This document shows, in pieces, positions 14,556 to 17,219 of a DNA stretch of 17,219 bases. The notes under the pieces were generated by a model. The model saw only the letters and a list, made by a program, of their open reading frames with translations. It had not been told where the DNA came from and made no database searches. Where the stretch lies: NCBI GenBank assembly GCA_023512255.1, contig JAILZY010000074.1, positions 1 to 17,219 on the forward strand, read 5' to 3'. Positions within the stretch are counted from its first letter, which is position 1, and each line of letters opens with the position of its first letter. The DNA comes from a bacterium (GTDB lineage: Bacteria; SZUA-182; DTGQ01). A program made the translations under genes and the position numbers.

Positions 14556-16295
14556 ATGTTGAAAGGAGTAGGGGTATCACCGGGCATTAGCATCGGTAAA
14601 GCCTTTTTACTAGATAGAAGAAAAATTAAGGTTGAAAAATTTACCATTGCTGCTGAAATGGTAGAGGGAGAAGTAGCTCGGTTTATGGATGCTCTTCAAA
14701 AATCCCGAGAGCAGCTACTCCAGGTAAAGGAAAAACTCACCCAAGACCTCGGTGGTGATCAGGCACATGCCCATATTGTGGATGTCCATATCCTTATCCT
14801 TGAAGACGAGATGCTGGTCAACGAGGCCATAAAGATCGTAAGAGAAGAACGGGTCAATGCAGAATGGGCTCTGCGTAAGGTGTTGACTCGATTTGCCAAC
14901 ATCTTCGATCAAATCGAAGACCCCTACATGAAGGAGCGCAAAAGCGACATCGAACACGTAGGCCAGAGGATCCTTCATAATCTAGCCGGGGAAAAAATGA
15001 GAAGCCTTGATGGATTTGATGAGGATGTTATTGTAGTCGCTCACGATCTATCCCCGGCTGATACGGCTCAGATGCACCAGAGCAGGGTGATTGGTTTTGC
15101 TACTGATCTGGGGGCCAGAACTTCACATACGGCCATTATGGCCCGCTCACTAGAAATTCCGGCAGTGGTTGGCCTGGAAAATATTTGCACCTTTGTCAAA
15201 ACCGGCGATCCAATTATCATTGACGGCACCGATGGAGTGGTGATCGTTAAACCAACCCCGGAAGAGTTTCGTGAATACCTAGAGAAGCAGCGCAGATATA
15301 AATACGTTATCCAGGAGCTCTTAAAATATAGTGATCAGCCAGCCGAGACCTTGGATGGATACAAGATTGATATCATGGCCAATATCGAATTCCTGGACGA
15401 AATTCCCCATGTATTGAGCCGTGGAGCGGAAGGAATCGGGCTGTATCGAACCGAATTCTTCTACATGAATAGCCCCAAATTGCCTACAGAAGAAGACCAT
15501 TTTCGGGTCTATAAGCGGCTAGCTGAACAGGTAAGCCCTCGTCAAGCAACCATTCGTACCCTAGACCTTGGGGGAGACAAAATAGAGTCTACGCTTCACG
15601 TGGCCGACGAACCTAATCCTGTACTGGGCTTGCGGGCTATTAGGTTCTCTCTAAAGCACTCAGATCTTTTCCGCCTCCAATTGCGGGCCATTCTGCGGGC
15701 CAGCGCCTATGGGAAATTGCGCATTATGTACCCGATGATTTCCGGCATTGAGGAACTCCGGCAGGCTAATCTCATCCTGGCTGAAGTCAAAGATGAGCTG
15801 TCTTCACAGGGAATTTATTTTGATGAGGATATCCCGGTGGGAGTGATGATCGAAATCCCCTCGGCTTCAATCACTGCTGATCTTCTGGCCAAAGAGGCTG
15901 ATTTTTTCAGCATCGGCACCAATGACCTAATCCAGTATTCCATTGCTATTGATCGGGGAAATGAACACGTGGCCTACCTGTATGAGCCGCTGCATCCGGC
16001 TGTCCTTCGATTGATCAAGCGTACCGTAGAGGCTGGGCATGCTGAGGGCATCCCGGTAGGTATGTGCGGAGAAATGGCAGGAGATCCTTTATCAACACTG
16101 ATCCTGTTAGGGCTAGAGTTGGATGAGTTCAGCATGAATACTGCCTCGATCCCAATCATCAAACAAATTATCCGCTCCGTTCGACTGGAGCAGGCTACGG
16201 AGCTGGCATATAAAGCCTTGTCTTTTTCTACGGCCAAAGAGATCGAAGAATTTGTGCGTAGGGAAATGAGCGCGAAATTTCCAGAGTTTTTTTAA
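14556..16295 (+). CDS. ptsI: PTS Enzyme I (phosphoenolpyruvate-protein phosphotransferase)
   Basis: 579 residues from the preferred start, the standard length. Enzyme I takes phosphate from phosphoenolpyruvate and passes it to HPr. Visible motifs are the N-terminal KGVGVSPGISIGKA, the swivel domain with the active His191 in GARTSHTAIMARS, and the PEP-binding domain with EGIGLYRTEF, TIRTLDLGGDK, RIMYPMISG, FFSIGTNDLIQY and the active-site GMCGEMAGDP. I choose ATG 14556 because GGAGG (14541-14545) sits 10 bases upstream and the protein then starts at the conserved MLKGVGVSPG. An in-frame TTG at 14526 would add 10 residues with no family similarity. It is the last gene of the PTS cluster. Confidence 0.98.
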   Translation: MLKGVGVSPGISIGKAFLLDRRKIKVEKFTIAAEMVEGEVARFMDALQKSREQLLQVKEKLTQDLGGDQAHAHIVDVHILILEDEMLVNEAIKIVREERVNAEWALRKVLTRFANIFDQIEDPYMKERKSDIEHVGQRILHNLAGEKMRSLDGFDEDVIVVAHDLSPADTAQMHQSRVIGFATDLGARTSHTAIMARSLEIPAVVGLENICTFVKTGDPIIIDGTDGVVIVKPTPEEFREYLEKQRRYKYVIQELLKYSDQPAETLDGYKIDIMANIEFLDEIPHVLSRGAEGIGLYRTEFFYMNSPKLPTEEDHFRVYKRLAEQVSPRQATIRTLDLGGDKIESTLHVADEPNPVLGLRAIRFSLKHSDLFRLQLRAILRASAYGKLRIMYPMISGIEELRQANLILAEVKDELSSQGIYFDEDIPVGVMIEIPSASITADLLAKEADFFSIGTNDLIQYSIAIDRGNEHVAYLYEPLHPAVLRLIKRTVEAGHAEGIPVGMCGEMAGDPLSTLILLGLELDEFSMNTASIPIIKQIIRSVRLEQATELAYKALSFSTAKEIEEFVRREMSAKFPEFF

Positions 16296-16364
16296 GAGTT
16301 ACTCTTAATATTCTCTTAAATATAAAATATAAACCTTGAAGCTCTTAAGATATACACCTTGAAA

Positions 16365-16456
16365 GCAAGTGAGTTTTTCTCTTGCCCAAGATGCTGATCC
16401 TTGAGTATAATAAGGAGCATCAGGAGGGGCGTCAGACTGAGGCGCAATCGTCTCCT
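16365..16456 (+). other. Structured intergenic region between ptsI and tRNA-Thr
   Basis: Three consecutive hairpins can be drawn: GCAA..GAG with CTCTTGC around a TTTTT loop (16365-16385); GATGCT..CCTT with AAGGAGCATC (16390-16421), which has an alternative register using CTGAT and ATCAG; and AGGAG (16422-16426) with CTCCT (16452-16456). Two copies of ACCTTGAA lie just upstream (16333-16340 and 16356-16363). No clean intrinsic terminator for ptsI is visible. It may be the tRNA leader or an unrecognised small RNA. Confidence 0.3.
16382..16411 (+). promoter_or_regulatory. Candidate promoter for tRNA-Thr
   Basis: TTGCCC (16382-16387) and a perfect TATAAT (16406-16411) are 18 bp apart. Transcription would start about 68 bases before the tRNA. 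The -10 lies inside the loop of the 16390-16421 inverted repeat. Confidence 0.5.
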
Positions 16457-16485
16457 ATAGTTTTAATTTGCTAAGCAGTTCAATC

Positions 16486-16557
16486 GCCGGCGTAGCTCAG
16501 TGGTAGAGCAGCTGATTCGTAATCAGCAGGCCGCGGGTTCGAATCCCATCGCCGGCT
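16486..16557 (+). tRNA. tRNA-Thr (anticodon CGT)
   Basis: A full cloverleaf is visible: acceptor stem GCCGGCG/CGCCGGC, D arm GCTC..GAGC, anticodon stem GCTGA/TCAGC with loop TTCGTAA (anticodon CGT at 16518-16520, reading ACG), and T loop TTCGAAT. The T stem has GGG/CCC plus a C-A mismatch and a G-T pair at its base. The CCA end is not encoded. A strong terminator follows. Confidence 0.96.
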
Positions 16558-16576
16558 CTTCTTTTAAAACCAAAAG

Positions 16577-16613
16577 AGGGGTTGCCGATTAGGTTCGGCA
16601 ACCCCTTTGCTGT
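16577..16613 (+). terminator. Intrinsic terminator after tRNA-Thr
   Basis: A perfect 12-bp stem AGGGGTTGCCGA (16577-16588) and TCGGCAACCCCT (16595-16606) with a 6-base loop, followed by a short T-rich stretch (TTGCTGTTT). It ends the tRNA transcript. The AAAAG before the stem gives some terminator quality on the other strand as well. Confidence 0.9.
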
Positions 16614-16699
16614 TTCGTTGGGACAATAAGCAAGCCGATATTAGATAAATCAATAAGCTTAACCAGTATCTCCTTATTCTCATAGCCGATAAGTAAATA

Positions 16700-16739
16700 T
16701 TAATACTAATTTATTGACACTGATTCCATTAGTAGTTAA
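16700..16739. promoter_or_regulatory. Operator-like inverted repeat over the Panacea promoter
   Basis: TTAATACTAAT (16700-16710) and ATTAGTA-G-TTAA (16728-16739) form an 11-bp inverted repeat with one bulged base and a 17-base spacer. It encloses the -35 hexamer and reaches the -10. A protein bound to both arms would block the promoter. Autoregulation by the Panacea protein or its partner is inferred. Confidence 0.5.
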
Positions 16740-16742
16740 AAT
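16714..16742 (+). promoter_or_regulatory. Sigma-70-type promoter for the Panacea gene
   Basis: TTGACA (16714-16719), 17-bp spacer, TAAAAT (16737-16742). It lies 56 bases before the gene start and is the only strong promoter in the 16614-16797 gap. Confidence 0.7.
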
Positions 16743-16797
16743 TAAATTATAGACGGAATTTTTTCTTTATTTTAAATTAAGAGAGATGGAATAACTC

Positions 16798-17163
16798 ATG
16801 GCCTATGATGCAAAAGCGATTGCCAATTATTTCTTAGACTTGGCTAAATCCAAGGGAGAAAAACTAACCCTCATGAAATTGCTAAAGCTTATTTATTTCG
16901 CCCATGGGTGGCATCTGGCGATCACAGGAAAGCCATTAATCGACGAGCAGGTCGAAGCCTGGCAATACGGCCCAGTCATTCCATCTGTCTATCACGAATT
17001 TAAAGGCTTTGGAAACCAGCCAATAACCAGATCCGAAATCGATCCTCAATTGTTGAAACTTTTTGATATTGAAGTACCTGCTATTCATGAGGATGATTCT
17101 TTTACAAAATCCCTGCTTAATAAAATATGGGATACCTATGGAGCAGATGTTCCCCATGTTTAA
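16798..17163 (+). CDS. Panacea-domain (DUF4065) protein, probably truncated
   Basis: 121 residues. The N-terminal two-thirds is a clear Panacea/DUF4065 (SocA- and GepA-like) domain: AKAIANYFLDLAKSKGEKLTLMKLLKLIYFAHGW (about 5-38), GKPLIDEQVEAWQYGPVIPSVYHEF (45-69) and LLNKIWDTYG (107-116). Panacea proteins are best known as antitoxins or adaptor-type neutralisers encoded next to diverse toxins. Family members usually continue past the YG motif with a helix containing Leu/Thr/His, but here the protein ends ADVPHV, inside the repeat that starts at 17144. Insertion of the repeat or a frameshift is likely. An overlapping frame opens at ATG 17156, eight bases before the end of this gene, and runs off the window, so a partner gene is possible. 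The ribosome binding site is weak. Confidence 0.8.
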   Translation: MAYDAKAIANYFLDLAKSKGEKLTLMKLLKLIYFAHGWHLAITGKPLIDEQVEAWQYGPVIPSVYHEFKGFGNQPITRSEIDPQLLKLFDIEVPAIHEDDSFTKSLLNKIWDTYGADVPHV

Positions 17164-17216
17164 ATTAGGAGGAGGAGATAAGCCGCAGGGGAAGGGTATT
17201 GAGGTAAAAGATAATA
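17144..17216 (+). repeat. Right copy of the inverted ~74-bp terminal repeat
   Basis: It matches the reverse complement of 1-74 with 5 mismatches and one gap. It begins inside the Panacea gene, exactly where the protein stops resembling its family, and continues to the window end. A frame starting at ATG 17156 (or ATG 17138) stays open to 17219 and encodes KLGGGDKPQGKGIEVKDN, compared with KLGEVDKLQGKGIEVKDN in the left copy. I do not recognise this peptide. Confidence 0.8.
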
Positions 17217-17219
17217 GTA

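Noticed and set aside
1-17219. Terminal repeats as proof of a circular molecule
   Set aside because: The repeats are inverted and not identical; a closed circle would give identical direct overlaps.

Overview
The window looks like a chromosomal stretch of a Gram-negative bacterium. It carries an lptC-lptA-lptB lipopolysaccharide-export block, rpoN, long-form hpf, ptsN, hprK and a complete mannose-type phosphotransferase system (PTS). The order lptC/A/B - rpoN - hpf - ptsN - hprK - PTS components - ptsH - ptsI is familiar from Deltaproteobacteria-like lineages (Desulfobacterota, Myxococcota and relatives). I infer that placement from gene order and family resemblance only; no marker here fixes the phylum. 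Ribosome binding sites are mostly clear, and several genes use TTG or GTG starts.

Layout. Positions 1-230 are non-coding and begin with one copy of a ~74-bp repeat. cutA (231-557, +) converges on and overlaps a ribonuclease Z-like metallo-beta-lactamase gene (541-1548, -). A divergent intergenic region with a strong sigma-70-type promoter leads to metK (1794-2942). After a gap holding an imperfect hairpin come lptC, lptA and lptB (3194-5034), overlapping or a few bases apart. An HU/IHF-family gene with its own extended -10 promoter (5142-5420) separates lptB from rpoN (5521-6990). Then follow hpf, ptsN, hprK, a PTS EIIA-Man-type gene, an EIIB, a 726-residue GH57 glucanotransferase/amylase, EIIC, EIID, ptsH (HPr) and ptsI (Enzyme I, ending 16295). 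A tRNA-Thr(CGT) with a strong terminator and a short Panacea-domain (DUF4065) gene close the window. The last 76 bases carry an inverted copy of the repeat found at position 1.

How the genes fit together. The central block can form a closed phosphorelay: EI (His191) to HPr (His15), then to EIIA-Man (His13) and EIIB (His14), with EIIC/EIID as membrane parts and PtsN (His67) as an alternative acceptor. HprK/P and the Ser46 of HPr add a regulatory serine-phosphorylation loop. A GH57 alpha-glucan enzyme sits between EIIB and EIIC, which suggests a link between PTS-sensed sugar and internal alpha-glucan (glycogen or maltodextrin) metabolism. LptA/B/C, sigma-54, HPF and HU are conserved housekeeping neighbours.

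Points worth a second look: the GH57 gene inside the PTS cluster; inverted ~92%-identical repeats at both ends of the window; a Panacea gene that loses family similarity where the right repeat begins and has an operator-like inverted repeat over its promoter; an hprK start codon in the loop of a small hairpin after an A11 run; and structured leaders before lptC, rpoN, hpf and the tRNA.
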